Of a stretch of DNA of 64,000 nucleotides, positions 7,937-17,096 are shown piece by piece. The position numbers were made by a program, and so were the translations under genes. The DNA is taken from NCBI GenBank assembly GCA_031401235.1, contig JANNRJ010000030.1:1-64000 (forward strand), read 5' to 3'. A model generated the notes under the pieces. The model was not told the DNA's origin. It ran no database searches and worked only from the letters and a program-made list of their open reading frames with translations. Origin of the DNA: UBA3006 sp031401235. Lineage in GTDB: Bacteria; Actinomycetota; Acidimicrobiia; Acidimicrobiales; Ilumatobacteraceae. Position 1 is the stretch's first letter; every line of letters starts with the position of its first letter.

Positions 7937-9055
7937 ATGTTCACGACTGGGTCAAAATATTTTCTTGGAGTTGGGCTACTTGCCAGCATTGCAATTGCTG
8001 TTTCGCTGTTTTTTGTCAATCCATCCGCACTTGGTGTAACGGCATTGATTGGTCTCATCGGCGCAGTTGGTCTGCTAGCCGGAGTGATGTTATTTGTGCG
8101 AGATGGTGATGTCACCAATGGCGAATCATCGGCTTCCAACCATCCTGCGGCGACCACAAGTATGTGGCCACTGCTGACCGCCGGAGGCGTGACGATCGTA
8201 TTGATCGGCACAATTACTCAGCCGGTGATCTTCCTTCTCGGAATTGTGGTGTTGGTTGGGGCATTTGTTGAATGGACGGTGCTTGCCTGGAGCGAAGCTG
8301 CATCATCGGATGATGAGTTCAATGTCGCCGCACGAAAACGACTGCTCAACCCAATCGAATTTCCAATACTTGGAGCAGTCGGTTTAGGCATGTTGATATT
8401 TAGTTTTTCGCGCGTCATGCTTGCGGTTGACACTAAAGTCGGCGTTGCTCTTTTCATCATCATTGGGGCTCTGCTACTTGTCGGTGGCGTCTTGTTCGCA
8501 GTGCGCACAACACTGAAACAGAGTGTGGTGAGTGCAATTTGTGCCTTTGCCGCAATTGCCATTGTGGCTGCAGGGATATCCGGGGTTAACAGCGGGATGC
8601 GATCCGAACTTGTGGCCGCCAAGTACGAAAGTGACCACGAAGTACAGCGCGAATGCGGTCCTGAAGCGTCGGCGCATGGCGACAGTGGCGTTACTCAAAC
8701 AATTTCGGCGACGAGTGGAGTGATCGCGACAGTTGAATTCATCGGTGGCAAGTTGGTTGCTCAGGTTGAAGGTATTTCGGGCGAGCAGCAGGCGATTACA
8801 ATCTCCCGATCAAGTCCTTCTAATATTGTCTTCCGTAATTTGGATAATGGCAAGTTCAGATTGGTTGCCCACCTCGGTACAAAGAAAGTGACCGAGGGAG
8901 TGGTTGAAGAAGTGGTGGTATGCACTCAACTCATCGAGCGCGGCGCCGAACAATTGCTCACACTTTCAATCCCCAAATCATCGAGCGCGAATGGCCCGTA
9001 CACCCTGTCGGTTGCCGGGCTTAATGGTCAAGACATCGAATTGGTCGTGCCGTGA
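7937..9055 (+). CDS. Membrane protein with subunit IV-like helices and a large exported C-terminal domain
   Basis: This 372-residue protein has about seven hydrophobic helices in residues 8-215 and a soluble domain of about 150 residues after them. The helix pair around residues 76-115 (MWPLLTAGGVTIVLIG, then GIVVLVGAFVEWTVLA) resembles the subunit IV tail of CoxA (SYWPLVLALGLPIIAYG). The C-terminal part is beta-rich (SNIVFRNLDNGKFRLVAHLG) and is faintly reminiscent of a cupredoxin fold, but I see no copper ligand set; it has two Cys. It is read with the two degenerate oxidase-like genes before it and touches coxB after it. No known family is recognised for the whole protein. Confidence 0.62.
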   Translation: MFTTGSKYFLGVGLLASIAIAVSLFFVNPSALGVTALIGLIGAVGLLAGVMLFVRDGDVTNGESSASNHPAATTSMWPLLTAGGVTIVLIGTITQPVIFLLGIVVLVGAFVEWTVLAWSEAASSDDEFNVAARKRLLNPIEFPILGAVGLGMLIFSFSRVMLAVDTKVGVALFIIIGALLLVGGVLFAVRTTLKQSVVSAICAFAAIAIVAAGISGVNSGMRSELVAAKYESDHEVQRECGPEASAHGDSGVTQTISATSGVIATVEFIGGKLVAQVEGISGEQQAITISRSSPSNIVFRNLDNGKFRLVAHLGTKKVTEGVVEEVVVCTQLIERGAEQLLTLSIPKSSSANGPYTLSVAGLNGQDIELVVP

Positions 9056-10299
9056 TAAACCTTCATCGACCACAACGCATGTTGAGCCACTTGCGTATGC
9101 TTGCCTCCGTGCTACGACGATTTCGCAGTTGGATTCTGGCCAGTGGCACCGCGGTCGCTTTAACCGGTTGTGCCACGAATGCGGCTCAAGATACGTGGAA
9201 ACCAAAAGGTCCGAATGCGGCCAAGATCGACAATCTCCAGAAGCCGATTTTCGCGGTTGCCGGAGTCATTGGGGTCATTGTTTTTGCCGCGGTGATTTAT
9301 TGCGTGATCAAATTCCGTGATCGGGGCCAACCGATTCCGCGTCAAACGCACGGTAATCCAGCACTAGAGATAACTCTCACGATCATTCCGGCACTCATTC
9401 TTGCGGTTGTCGGCGTCTTCACCGTTCGCTCTGTGTTTGATCTGGCTAAGACAAGTGACACTGAAATGATCATCAATGTCACCGGTCAGCAGTGGTGGTG
9501 GGAATACGACTACCCCGTGCAAGAGCAATTCGGGATCACCCAACCAATCATCACTTCTGGCCAATTGGTCATTCCTGCTGGCACTAAAGTGTTGTTGCGC
9601 GGGACAAGCCGAGATGTCATTCACTCCTTTTGGATTCCAGCGTTAAACGGGAAACGTGACGTTGTACCCGGTCGTGTGCAGACGAACCGTATTGAAGCTG
9701 ATAAACCTGGAATTTACGCTGGTCAGTGCACCGAATTTTGTGGGTTATCACATGCCAATATGCGCATGGAAGCCATTGCACTGAGCAAAGAAGATTTCGC
9801 AAAATGGGTGGCCAACCAACAAACTGGCTATGTGGCTCCAACTGACGGAACATTGGCCAAGGAAGGCGAAACCGTATTTTTGAATCAATGCGTCCGATGC
9901 CATCAAGTGAACGGCCTCACTCGAGCAGATGGAACGCCGGCAATCGCCGCGGCGGATGAAAACGTATGGTCCGGCAGCGCACCGAACCTCACTCACTTGA
10001 TGTCACGCAATACCTTTGCCGGCGCAATGTTTGATCTGGCCAAACCGTCCTGTCGCAAGGAAGTTTGGGAATCTGACTCGGCAACTTTTGGTGGCAAGTA
10101 TCTAGCCGGTGTAACCGAGGACTGCTTAAACCAATCTGCACTTCGGGATTGGTTGCGAAATGCTCCAGCGATGAAACCAATGTATGCAAACCCGGCGTTG
10201 TTGGCTCCCACGGATGGAAAATATCGCGGGATGCCGTATCTCGGGCTCTCCGAATTAGACATCGAGAAACTCGTAGCCTATTTGCTGACGAGACAGTAA
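9052..10299 (+). CDS. coxB: Cytochrome c oxidase subunit II with fused cytochrome c domain (caa3 type)
   Basis: Residues 25-40 form a lipoprotein signal ending ALTGC (Cys40). Two transmembrane helices follow, then the CuA domain: QQWWWEYDY aromatic motif, His191 in VIHSFW, and Cys226-TEF-Cys230-GLS-His234-AN-Met237. A C-terminal cytochrome c carries the heme motif CVRCH (280-284) and probably Met394 as the axial ligand. About 110 residues separate the two, including two extra Cys that could form a disulfide. CuA accepts electrons and passes them to CoxA. The GTG start overlaps the preceding stop; an ATG at 9079 is an alternative start. Same operon as coxA. Confidence 0.95.
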   Translation: MINLHRPQRMLSHLRMLASVLRRFRSWILASGTAVALTGCATNAAQDTWKPKGPNAAKIDNLQKPIFAVAGVIGVIVFAAVIYCVIKFRDRGQPIPRQTHGNPALEITLTIIPALILAVVGVFTVRSVFDLAKTSDTEMIINVTGQQWWWEYDYPVQEQFGITQPIITSGQLVIPAGTKVLLRGTSRDVIHSFWIPALNGKRDVVPGRVQTNRIEADKPGIYAGQCTEFCGLSHANMRMEAIALSKEDFAKWVANQQTGYVAPTDGTLAKEGETVFLNQCVRCHQVNGLTRADGTPAIAAADENVWSGSAPNLTHLMSRNTFAGAMFDLAKPSCRKEVWESDSATFGGKYLAGVTEDCLNQSALRDWLRNAPAMKPMYANPALLAPTDGKYRGMPYLGLSELDIEKLVAYLLTRQ

Positions 10300-10311
10300 A
10301 CGGAGATCACA

Positions 10312-12309
10312 GTGACCATTAGTGAACGCCCAACATCGCACATCGCACTTCCATTTGTCGAAGTTCCGGTGACCGCGTCAACAACTTTTGGAGTTCTTAA
10401 GCGACCCGTTAGCACGACGGGGTGGAAGTCATGGGTGTTTACCGTCGATCACAAAAAAATTGGGATCATGTACGGCGCGACGGCAATGTTCTTCTTTGTC
10501 GTTGGCGGCATTGAGGCGCTACTTATTCGCCTCCAACTGGCCGCACCCAATGGCAAAGTGTTAAATGCCGACGTCTATAACCAGATGTTCACGATGCATG
10601 CAACCACAATGGTGTTTCTATTTGTAATGCCAATGGCCGCCGCATTCGCCAACTACTTCATACCTCTCCAGATCGGGGCTCGCGACGTTGCCTTCCCACG
10701 TCTAAACGCATTCGGTTTGTGGGCGCTTATTTTCGGTGGAATTTTTCTCAATTTGGCGTGGTTTCTTGGAGGTGCAGCTGACGGCGGATGGTTCATGTAT
10801 GCGCCAAACTCCGGACCGGTATTTTCCCCTACCCATGGAGTTGATTTTTGGGCCTTTGGCTTGCAAATCGCGGGAATTGCTTCTCTCTCCGGTGCCATCA
10901 ATTTGATCGTCACTGTACTAAATATGCGCGCACCCGGCATGAGCCTGATGCGCATGCCAATCTTTTCGTGGATGGCGCTCGTGGTGCAATTTCTTTTGTT
11001 GTTCGCGGTTCCCGTTATTACCGTTGCATTATTCCTGCTCATGTTTCAGAGAAACTATGGCGCGACCTTTTTTGATGTCAGTGCAGGCGCCGACCCACTG
11101 CTCTGGCAACATCTTTTCTGGATTTTTGGACATCCTGAGGTGTACATCTTGGTGTTACCGAGTTTTGGCATTGTGTCGGAGGTACTCCCGGTATTCTCGC
11201 GTAAACCATTATTTGGATATCCGTTCGTCGTGTTTTCGGGTGCCGCAATTGGCTTCGTAGGTTGGGGAGTATGGGCTCATCACATGTTTGCATCTGGACT
11301 AGGCCCAGTTTCGGTTGCCGTGTTTTCCGTAACGACGATGTTGATTGCGGTTCCAACGGGTGTGAAAATCGTCAATTGGACGCTCACACTGTGGGGTGGA
11401 AAGTTGTGGTTTACCACGGCCATGAAATTCTCCATCGGCTTGATCGTGCTGTTTACCATTGGTGGTCTATCGGGCGTGACTCACTCCGTTGCCCCATCAG
11501 ACACTCAGCAGACCGACACCTACTACATTGTGGCCCACTTCCACTATGTGCTATTTGGAGGCGCAGTTCTTGGACTGTTCGCCGGTTTCTATTACTGGTG
11601 GCCAAAAATATTCGGCAAGATGCTCAGTGAGCGAATTGGCACGTGGAATTTCTGGTTGATGGCAATCGGGTTGAATCTCACATTCGGACCAATGCACATC
11701 TTGGGGCTTCAGGGTCAACCTCGCCGAATGTATATCTGGACCGAGGCACGATCCGGTGAAGGTTTCTTTAACCTTGGATTCTGGAACTTGATTTCCTCGA
11801 TCGGTTCGTTCGTTATTGCCCTCGGAGTATTGCTTTTCCTCGTCAATGTTGTGCACACGGCACGCAAGGGAGTTGTTGCGCCGTTGGATCCGTGGGATGC
11901 CCGAAGTCTGGAGTGGATGACAACCAATCCACCAAAAGAACACAATTTCGATGCCATTCCCACAGTGCATCATCTGGACGAATTTTTCCATCGTAAATAC
12001 AAGGAAGATGAAAATGGCGCGATGATCAAGGTAATGAGTGCCGAGGAAATCCTGACCGAGCAAGAATTGGCGGCAGACGAGCACATCCATATGCCATCGC
12101 CTTCGTATTGGCCACTGGTACTTGCCCTTGGGTTGCCGATCATCGCCTACGGCGTGATTTTCTCGACACCAATTGCAGTCTTTGGTGGGATCATTGTGTT
12201 GTTTGGCGCATTCGGTTGGGGACTTGAACCAGCAACGGCGAAGGAATCTGATTTTGATTCGCCGACGCATAGTGGCGATCAATCGGAGGAGGTGGTTCCC
12301 GTTGGCTGA
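10312..12309 (+). CDS. coxA: Cytochrome c oxidase subunit I fused to a subunit IV-like tail
   Basis: This is the catalytic subunit of an aa3/caa3 oxidase that reduces O2 to water while pumping protons. All ligands are present: His96 (heme a), His274-Pro-Glu-Val-Tyr278 (CuB plus crosslinked Tyr; Glu276 marks the A1 type), His323-His324 (CuB), His409 (heme a3) and His411 (heme a). After about twelve helices and a hydrophilic linker, residues from about 590 (HMPSPSYWPLVLALGLP) add two helices like the small actinobacterial CtaF subunit, giving 665 residues. The GTG start lies 12 nt after coxB. The end overlaps the coxC start. Confidence 0.97.
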   Translation: MTISERPTSHIALPFVEVPVTASTTFGVLKRPVSTTGWKSWVFTVDHKKIGIMYGATAMFFFVVGGIEALLIRLQLAAPNGKVLNADVYNQMFTMHATTMVFLFVMPMAAAFANYFIPLQIGARDVAFPRLNAFGLWALIFGGIFLNLAWFLGGAADGGWFMYAPNSGPVFSPTHGVDFWAFGLQIAGIASLSGAINLIVTVLNMRAPGMSLMRMPIFSWMALVVQFLLLFAVPVITVALFLLMFQRNYGATFFDVSAGADPLLWQHLFWIFGHPEVYILVLPSFGIVSEVLPVFSRKPLFGYPFVVFSGAAIGFVGWGVWAHHMFASGLGPVSVAVFSVTTMLIAVPTGVKIVNWTLTLWGGKLWFTTAMKFSIGLIVLFTIGGLSGVTHSVAPSDTQQTDTYYIVAHFHYVLFGGAVLGLFAGFYYWWPKIFGKMLSERIGTWNFWLMAIGLNLTFGPMHILGLQGQPRRMYIWTEARSGEGFFNLGFWNLISSIGSFVIALGVLLFLVNVVHTARKGVVAPLDPWDARSLEWMTTNPPKEHNFDAIPTVHHLDEFFHRKYKEDENGAMIKVMSAEEILTEQELAADEHIHMPSPSYWPLVLALGLPIIAYGVIFSTPIAVFGGIIVLFGAFGWGLEPATAKESDFDSPTHSGDQSEEVVPVG

Positions 12310-12925
12310 CCTCGCTGTTGATAAGGACATGAGCCACAGTGCCCATGGTTCGTCGACCCATGGTTCATCAGCCGGTATTTCCAATGTGAAGTTGGGCATG
12401 TGGCTCTTTTTGGGCTCAGAGTGCCTGTTGTTTGGCGGACTCATCTCTACTTACATGCTCTATCGCGGACGTGTCAGCCAAGGACCCACTCCATCACAAG
12501 TATTCGATATTCCATTTACCTCGGTAAGCAGTTTTGTGTTGTTAATGAGTTCATTGACCATGGTGCTCGCCGTTTCTAGCGCCGCTAAAAAAGACGATCG
12601 TGGAACAACGTTGTGGTTGACCGTCACTGCACTTCTTGGGGCGACCTTCGTTGGCGGCCAAGTGTATGAATTCACTGCATTCAAAAGTGAGGGGCTTGGG
12701 TTCGGAACTAGTTTGTTTAGTTCGAGTTTCTACGCCCTCACCGGTTTCCATGGGGTGCACGTCACGGTTGGCATCATCATGCTCATGGCTATGGTCGGAA
12801 TTGTCCAACGTGGCGAATTTCCCGGAAGCAAGGCCGAGACCATTGAGATGATCGGTCTGTATTGGCACTTTGTTGACATCGTCTGGATCGTTATCTTTAC
12901 TCTCATCTATTTGATTCCGGTCTGA
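12302..12925 (+). CDS. coxC: Cytochrome c oxidase subunit III
   Basis: This subunit III has typical motifs: SECLLFGGLIST, GQVYEFTAF, SSFYALTGFHGVHVTVGI and the C-terminal GLYWHFVDIVWIVIF. The start is decided by a strong Shine-Dalgarno sequence, GGAGGAGG at 12285-12292, placed 9 nt before a TTG at 12302; this TTG overlaps the coxA stop. The open frame upstream reads through coxA and gives an implausible basic extension. The subunit stabilises the catalytic core in the membrane. About five helices follow a His/Ser-rich N-terminal tail of about 25 residues. Confidence 0.94.
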   Translation: MADLAVDKDMSHSAHGSSTHGSSAGISNVKLGMWLFLGSECLLFGGLISTYMLYRGRVSQGPTPSQVFDIPFTSVSSFVLLMSSLTMVLAVSSAAKKDDRGTTLWLTVTALLGATFVGGQVYEFTAFKSEGLGFGTSLFSSSFYALTGFHGVHVTVGIIMLMAMVGIVQRGEFPGSKAETIEMIGLYWHFVDIVWIVIFTLIYLIPV

Positions 12926-12927
12926 CC

Positions 12928-13236
12928 ATGAATACGGCTCAGGTGCACTCAAAGGAAACCGAGCATGGCATGAGCAATGTCGGTTACGTGCGCATCGCCT
13001 TGATCTTGGGAATCATTACGGCACTTGAAGTATCCACCTACTACGTGGACTTCGGGCCACTATTCTTACCCGCCCTACTGATCATGATGTCAATCAAATT
13101 CGTTATGGTGGTCAGTTATTTCATGCACCTAAAATTCGATAACAAGTTATTCAGCATGATGTTCTATGCCGGGTTAATCCTTGCCATTGGCGTTTATTCA
13201 GCCGCACTTGCCACCTTCAAGTTCTTTCTCTCCTGA
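12928..13236 (+). CDS. coxD: Cytochrome c oxidase subunit IV (prokaryotic COX4 family)
   Basis: This small protein of 102 residues has three hydrophobic helices. The motif KFVMVVSYFMHLKFDNK, around residues 57-73, is diagnostic of the prokaryotic subunit IV family of caa3 oxidases. It starts 2 nt after coxC. With the IV-like tail of CoxA the locus encodes two different small-subunit types. A structural or assembly role in the membrane is expected. Confidence 0.9.
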   Translation: MNTAQVHSKETEHGMSNVGYVRIALILGIITALEVSTYYVDFGPLFLPALLIMMSIKFVMVVSYFMHLKFDNKLFSMMFYAGLILAIGVYSAALATFKFFLS

Positions 13237-13258
13237 CAATAAATAGTCGGGCTCAGCT

Positions 13259-14113
13259 ATGACGGCGATGCAAATCGCGGTGAATAGTCATCCTTGGAGA
13301 TTTCAAGCTCATCCAGAAGTGTGGTTTCTCGTGTTTGCGGTCGTAGCTGGTTATATCTATGCAATCCGTGTCATTGGACCAAGGGTGTTGGGATCGACGC
13401 AGGTGATGACCAGACGACAGGGAGTTTCCTTTTTCTTTGCTGTACTCATCTTGTGGGGCGCATCGGACTGGCCGATCCATGACATTTCTGAGGAATATCT
13501 CTATTCAGCGCACATGTTGCAGCACATGATGTTGTCATATTTGTTGCCGCCACTGATGTTGCTAGCGATACCAATGTGGCTGTTCGATGCTGTCATTGGC
13601 AATGGTCGTCTACGACATGCGGTTGGCATTCTTTCAAAACCAATCGTCGCTGGAGTGTTGTTCAACTTGGTAGTGATGGTCACTCATATCCCAGATCTGG
13701 TGAACCGCAGCGTGTCGAACGGGTTACTGCATTATTCATTGCATGTTTTGCTCGTGACCACGGCACTATTGATGTGGATGCCCGTCTGCGGACCCGATAG
13801 GTCGTACCAAATTGGTTACGGCGGCAAAATGATTTATTTGTTCCTGATGTCGGTTGTGCCAACAGTTCCGGCGGCATGGTTAGCCATTGCCGATGGTGTG
13901 GTCTATAAGCACTATGACATTCCGGTACGAGTGTTTGGCTTGTCAGCAACAACCGATCAACAACTGGCTGGCGCGGTAATGAAAAGTGGTGGGTCGATCT
14001 TCCTTTGGTCGATAATCATCTTCATTTTTTTTCGACGATTCATGGGAAGATTCTCCGAGGAACAGTCATATCGAGGTAAGCCGTCGGTTAGTGCCAACGA
14101 AACCAACGACTAG
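13259..14113 (+). CDS. ctaG: Cytochrome c oxidase assembly protein, caa3_CtaG family
   Basis: This polytopic membrane protein of 284 residues has about seven helices. SAHMLQHMMLSYLLPPLMLLAIP (around residues 83-105) is the signature of the caa3-type CtaG family, a factor needed for formation of active caa3 oxidase, probably in copper delivery. The several His and Met residues in the helices fit that role. It lies 22 bp after coxD and closes the oxidase operon. Its 3' end overlaps the convergent ABC permease gene by 26 bp. Confidence 0.9.
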   Translation: MTAMQIAVNSHPWRFQAHPEVWFLVFAVVAGYIYAIRVIGPRVLGSTQVMTRRQGVSFFFAVLILWGASDWPIHDISEEYLYSAHMLQHMMLSYLLPPLMLLAIPMWLFDAVIGNGRLRHAVGILSKPIVAGVLFNLVVMVTHIPDLVNRSVSNGLLHYSLHVLLVTTALLMWMPVCGPDRSYQIGYGGKMIYLFLMSVVPTVPAAWLAIADGVVYKHYDIPVRVFGLSATTDQQLAGAVMKSGGSIFLWSIIIFIFFRRFMGRFSEEQSYRGKPSVSANETND

Positions 14114-14813
14114 CCAAAAGCGGCGTGACAATCGCCCACACACTCAAAATGACCCACGAGGATTGGGGATGAGAGCCAGAGTTGGAAAGAGCCTCCCGCA
14201 AAACATCGGTCAGTGCCCCTGAGGGCAATCCAGAACTAACCGCACGCAAAGAACTTGGTAACGAATTAATCGGGATTACCACTCCACCGACAAGCAGCAT
14301 GATCAGGTATACAGCGTTTTGGGCCGCCAAGTTGAGTTCTGCTTTCAATGTTCCAGCCATCAACAGTCCAAGTCCGGCAAAGGCAAGTGTTCCCATGAGA
14401 AGCGCGATGAGACATTGCCCCCATGAAGTATCCGTCGGACTCCAGCCCAGGATTACTCCGATAGTAATGAGCACCAAGAATTGAATCGCCTCGATCACGC
14501 CGACAGCACAGCTCTTGGCCAACACCAACCGAGGAATGCCCAGTGGGGTGGCGCCGAGTCGCTTCAACACCGCATACGAACGTTCGAATCCGGTGGCGAT
14601 CCCCAAACTCACCATCGCCGTGGACATCACAGCAAGGGCCAATATGCCTGGGAGTAAAAAATTCACATTGCTTTGTTCATTAGTTGGGAGTAGGTCGATG
14701 TTGCTGAAAAAAAGTAGCAATGTTGTTGGGATTCCGATGACGACCAACAGCTGTTCACCATTGCGCGCTATCACTGCAAGTTCCATTCGTAATTGGCTAA
14801 GTAGTGGCTTCAT
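14088..14813 (-). CDS. ABC-2 type transporter permease
   Basis: This 241-residue membrane protein has six helices and the layout of the ABC-2 permease family (export of drugs, lipids or heme-related compounds). The motif FERSYAVLKRLGATPLGIPRLVLAK, near residue 75, is the coupling-helix region typical of daunorubicin-type exporters. The ATG overlaps the stop of the ATPase gene (ATGA). Related pairs lie near ctaB/ctaA loci in other actinobacteria, so a role in oxidase or heme biogenesis is possible but unproven. Confidence 0.88.
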   Translation of the reverse strand: MKPLLSQLRMELAVIARNGEQLLVVIGIPTTLLLFFSNIDLLPTNEQSNVNFLLPGILALAVMSTAMVSLGIATGFERSYAVLKRLGATPLGIPRLVLAKSCAVGVIEAIQFLVLITIGVILGWSPTDTSWGQCLIALLMGTLAFAGLGLLMAGTLKAELNLAAQNAVYLIMLLVGGVVIPINSLPSSLRAVSSGLPSGALTDVLREALSNSGSHPQSSWVILSVWAIVTPLLASRWFRWH

Positions 14814-15727
14814 CGTTGATCACCAGCAGTGAGTCGTCTGAATACATCCTCAAGTCGTTGCTGGCCAGCTCTCAAGTCACGGATCTCAGCACCAGCATTG
14901 GCCATCCATTGCGATAACGCGGCGATCCGATGTGCATCAGCAATGCCAACTACAAGAAATTCGTTGGGATCGATTTGTTGTACCTCGACGCCAAGAAGAC
15001 GCGACAGTTCATCGAGATTGAAGACGGATGACGAATGAAATCGGATCTCGTCTCGACCTTGACGTAACTCATCGAGGGATCCGTCGGCGATGATTTTTCC
15101 GTTATTAAAAATTATTATCTTGTCAGCAATTCGTTCCGCTTCATCAAGTTCATGAGTTGCTACGACGACAGCACAACCATCGCGTGCCAGCCAACGAATG
15201 ATGTTTCGGATCAGGTCCCGTCCATTGACATCGATTCCCGATGTCGGTTCATCCAAAAATGCAACTTCTGGCCTGGCGGCCAAGGCCAAGGCCAGAGACA
15301 AACGCTGCTGTTCGCCCCCAGAGAGACGTCGCCAGGTGCGACTTTGTAAATCCGATAAACCGACTTGAACCAGGAGTGCCTCTGGATCAACTGATTTTCC
15401 ATAGACGGTGCAATAGTGACGGATTATCTCGCCAACTCGAGCGCTTGGGTAAACGCCTCCGTTTTGGAGCATCACACCCATTCGTTTGTTTAGTTCGCTT
15501 CGTTGGGTCCGGGGGTCAAGTCCGAGCACGCGGACTCGACCAGAATTGAAAATTCTGAATCCTTCGCAAACCTCAATGGTCGATGTTTTACCGGCACCAT
15601 TCGGACCGAGAATTGTCGTCACTTCACCTGCGTAAGCGCGAAAGGAGATTTCATTCACGGCGCGTACCGTGCCGTAGTCAACAACGAGGTTGTCCACACA
15701 GACAGCGGACTTACGAGCGGATTCCAC
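14810..15727 (-). CDS. ABC transporter ATP-binding protein (drug/heme exporter type)
   Basis: This is an ABC ATPase with Walker A GPNGAGKTS, signature LSGGEQQRLSLALAL, Walker B VAFLDEPTSGID and switch His in VATHELDEA. It is followed by a C-terminal extension of about 100 residues typical of the DrrA-like group. I chose the GTG at 15727 (VESARKSAVCVDNLVVDYG); an ATG at 15763 would add 12 residues and lie 25 bp from the divergent serS start. It is read before the permease and pairs with it as a transporter. The substrate cannot be told from the sequence. Confidence 0.88.
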   Translation of the reverse strand: MESARKSAVCVDNLVVDYGTVRAVNEISFRAYAGEVTTILGPNGAGKTSTIEVCEGFRIFNSGRVRVLGLDPRTQRSELNKRMGVMLQNGGVYPSARVGEIIRHYCTVYGKSVDPEALLVQVGLSDLQSRTWRRLSGGEQQRLSLALALAARPEVAFLDEPTSGIDVNGRDLIRNIIRWLARDGCAVVVATHELDEAERIADKIIIFNNGKIIADGSLDELRQGRDEIRFHSSSVFNLDELSRLLGVEVQQIDPNEFLVVGIADAHRIAALSQWMANAGAEIRDLRAGQQRLEDVFRRLTAGDQR

Positions 15728-15788
15728 AGTGCAAGAGTACGCAAAGCAGACGGTTCGTCCCATGTCGCACCGCTAACCTGAATTATTA

Positions 15789-17081
15789 GTGATTGACATT
15801 CGACTTTTGCGATCCAATAATCAGGCCGTTCGAACAGCGATGGGACGCCGTGGAAAACCCGAACTTTTGGACCAAATCGATGATGCCGAGCGCCTTGATA
15901 GTCGACTCAAGGAGATAGTGATCGAGCGGGACGCGATTCGCCACCGCATCAATGAACTATCAAACCAGATTGGCGCCACACGTCGGTCCGGGGATGGACA
16001 AAGCGGTGAGGTGTTGATGGAGGAGAGTCGGCAACTCGGTGGCAATGAGCAACGGCTTGCCTCTGAATTTGATGACGTCAACGCGTCTTTGCGAGATGTG
16101 CTTTTGCGATTGCCAAATATTGTTCATGATGACGCCCCTGACGGGTTGACAGAGCGAAACAATCCCGTAATTAGTGGACCGCACAATTTGCCGGCCACGT
16201 TTTTCGACCATCAGCGCATTCCTCATTGGGAATCTGCAACCGCACTGGGAATTCTGGATAATGAGCGAGCGGCAAAGATCAGTGGGGCAATGTTCACTAT
16301 GCCCAGAGGCGCCGGGGCGACACTGTCGCGCGCCTTGTGTCAGTACGCACTGGATCAAAATGCGGATGCATTTGAAGAAATTCGGCCACCATCGCTGGTG
16401 ACGACAGCAACGCTCACGGCGACTGGCCAATTGCCGAAGTTTGCCGATGATGCTTTTTTCATTGAACGCGATGATCTTTGGTGCATCCCAACTGCCGAGT
16501 CACCTCTCACATCAATACATGCTGGTGAAGTACTCGCCGAGGCTGATCTTCCGCGTCGTTATATGGCGTACACCGCGTGCTATCGACGCGAAGCAGGCTC
16601 AGCAGGTCGTGACACCCGCGGAATGTTGCGCAGCCACGAATTTGACAAAGTCGAAATATTCTCGGTGACAACACCCGATCAGGCGCCGGAGATGCTCAAC
16701 GAGTTGCTCGGGCGCGTCGAACGAGTCATCGCCGGTCTTGAACTTCCATATCGAATCATCGAAATCTGTACCGGAGATCTCGGACAGAGCCACCACCGTG
16801 GATTCGATGTTGAGGTGTATGCCCCTGGATGCGACCAATGGTTAGAGGTGAGTTCGGTGAGCTGGTTTAGCGACTATCAGGCTCGCCGGGCAGACATTCG
16901 ATTCAAGCGAATTGGCCAAAAGGGCTCCGAGATCGCCCATACTCTCAATGGGTCGGCACTGGCGGTACCACGAGTCTGGGCGGCAATAGTGGAAAACTTT
17001 CGCCAAGCCGATGGATCGATTCGTGTTCCCGGTATTTTGGCTCCCTATATGCGGGGAATCACCGTCATCTCGGCGAAATAA
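15789..17081 (+). CDS. serS: Seryl-tRNA synthetase
   Basis: This class II synthetase of 430 residues charges tRNA-Ser. An N-terminal tRNA-binding coiled coil (residues about 30-105, rich in Arg, Glu and Gln) is followed by the catalytic domain. Motif 2 is YMAYTACYRREAGSAG and motif 3 is HTLNGSALAVPRVWAAIVEN. The GTG start lies 25 bp from the divergent ABC ATPase frame. pdxH follows after 15 bp. Length and all motifs are normal. Confidence 0.97.
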   Translation: MIDIRLLRSNNQAVRTAMGRRGKPELLDQIDDAERLDSRLKEIVIERDAIRHRINELSNQIGATRRSGDGQSGEVLMEESRQLGGNEQRLASEFDDVNASLRDVLLRLPNIVHDDAPDGLTERNNPVISGPHNLPATFFDHQRIPHWESATALGILDNERAAKISGAMFTMPRGAGATLSRALCQYALDQNADAFEEIRPPSLVTTATLTATGQLPKFADDAFFIERDDLWCIPTAESPLTSIHAGEVLAEADLPRRYMAYTACYRREAGSAGRDTRGMLRSHEFDKVEIFSVTTPDQAPEMLNELLGRVERVIAGLELPYRIIEICTGDLGQSHHRGFDVEVYAPGCDQWLEVSSVSWFSDYQARRADIRFKRIGQKGSEIAHTLNGSALAVPRVWAAIVENFRQADGSIRVPGILAPYMRGITVISAK

Positions 17082-17096
17082 CGAGAGTTATTGGCG

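Noticed and set aside
12173..12301. N-terminal extension of coxC inside coxA
   Set aside because: The stretch reads basic, unlike any subunit III, and the strong Shine-Dalgarno at 12285-12292 points to the TTG at 12302.
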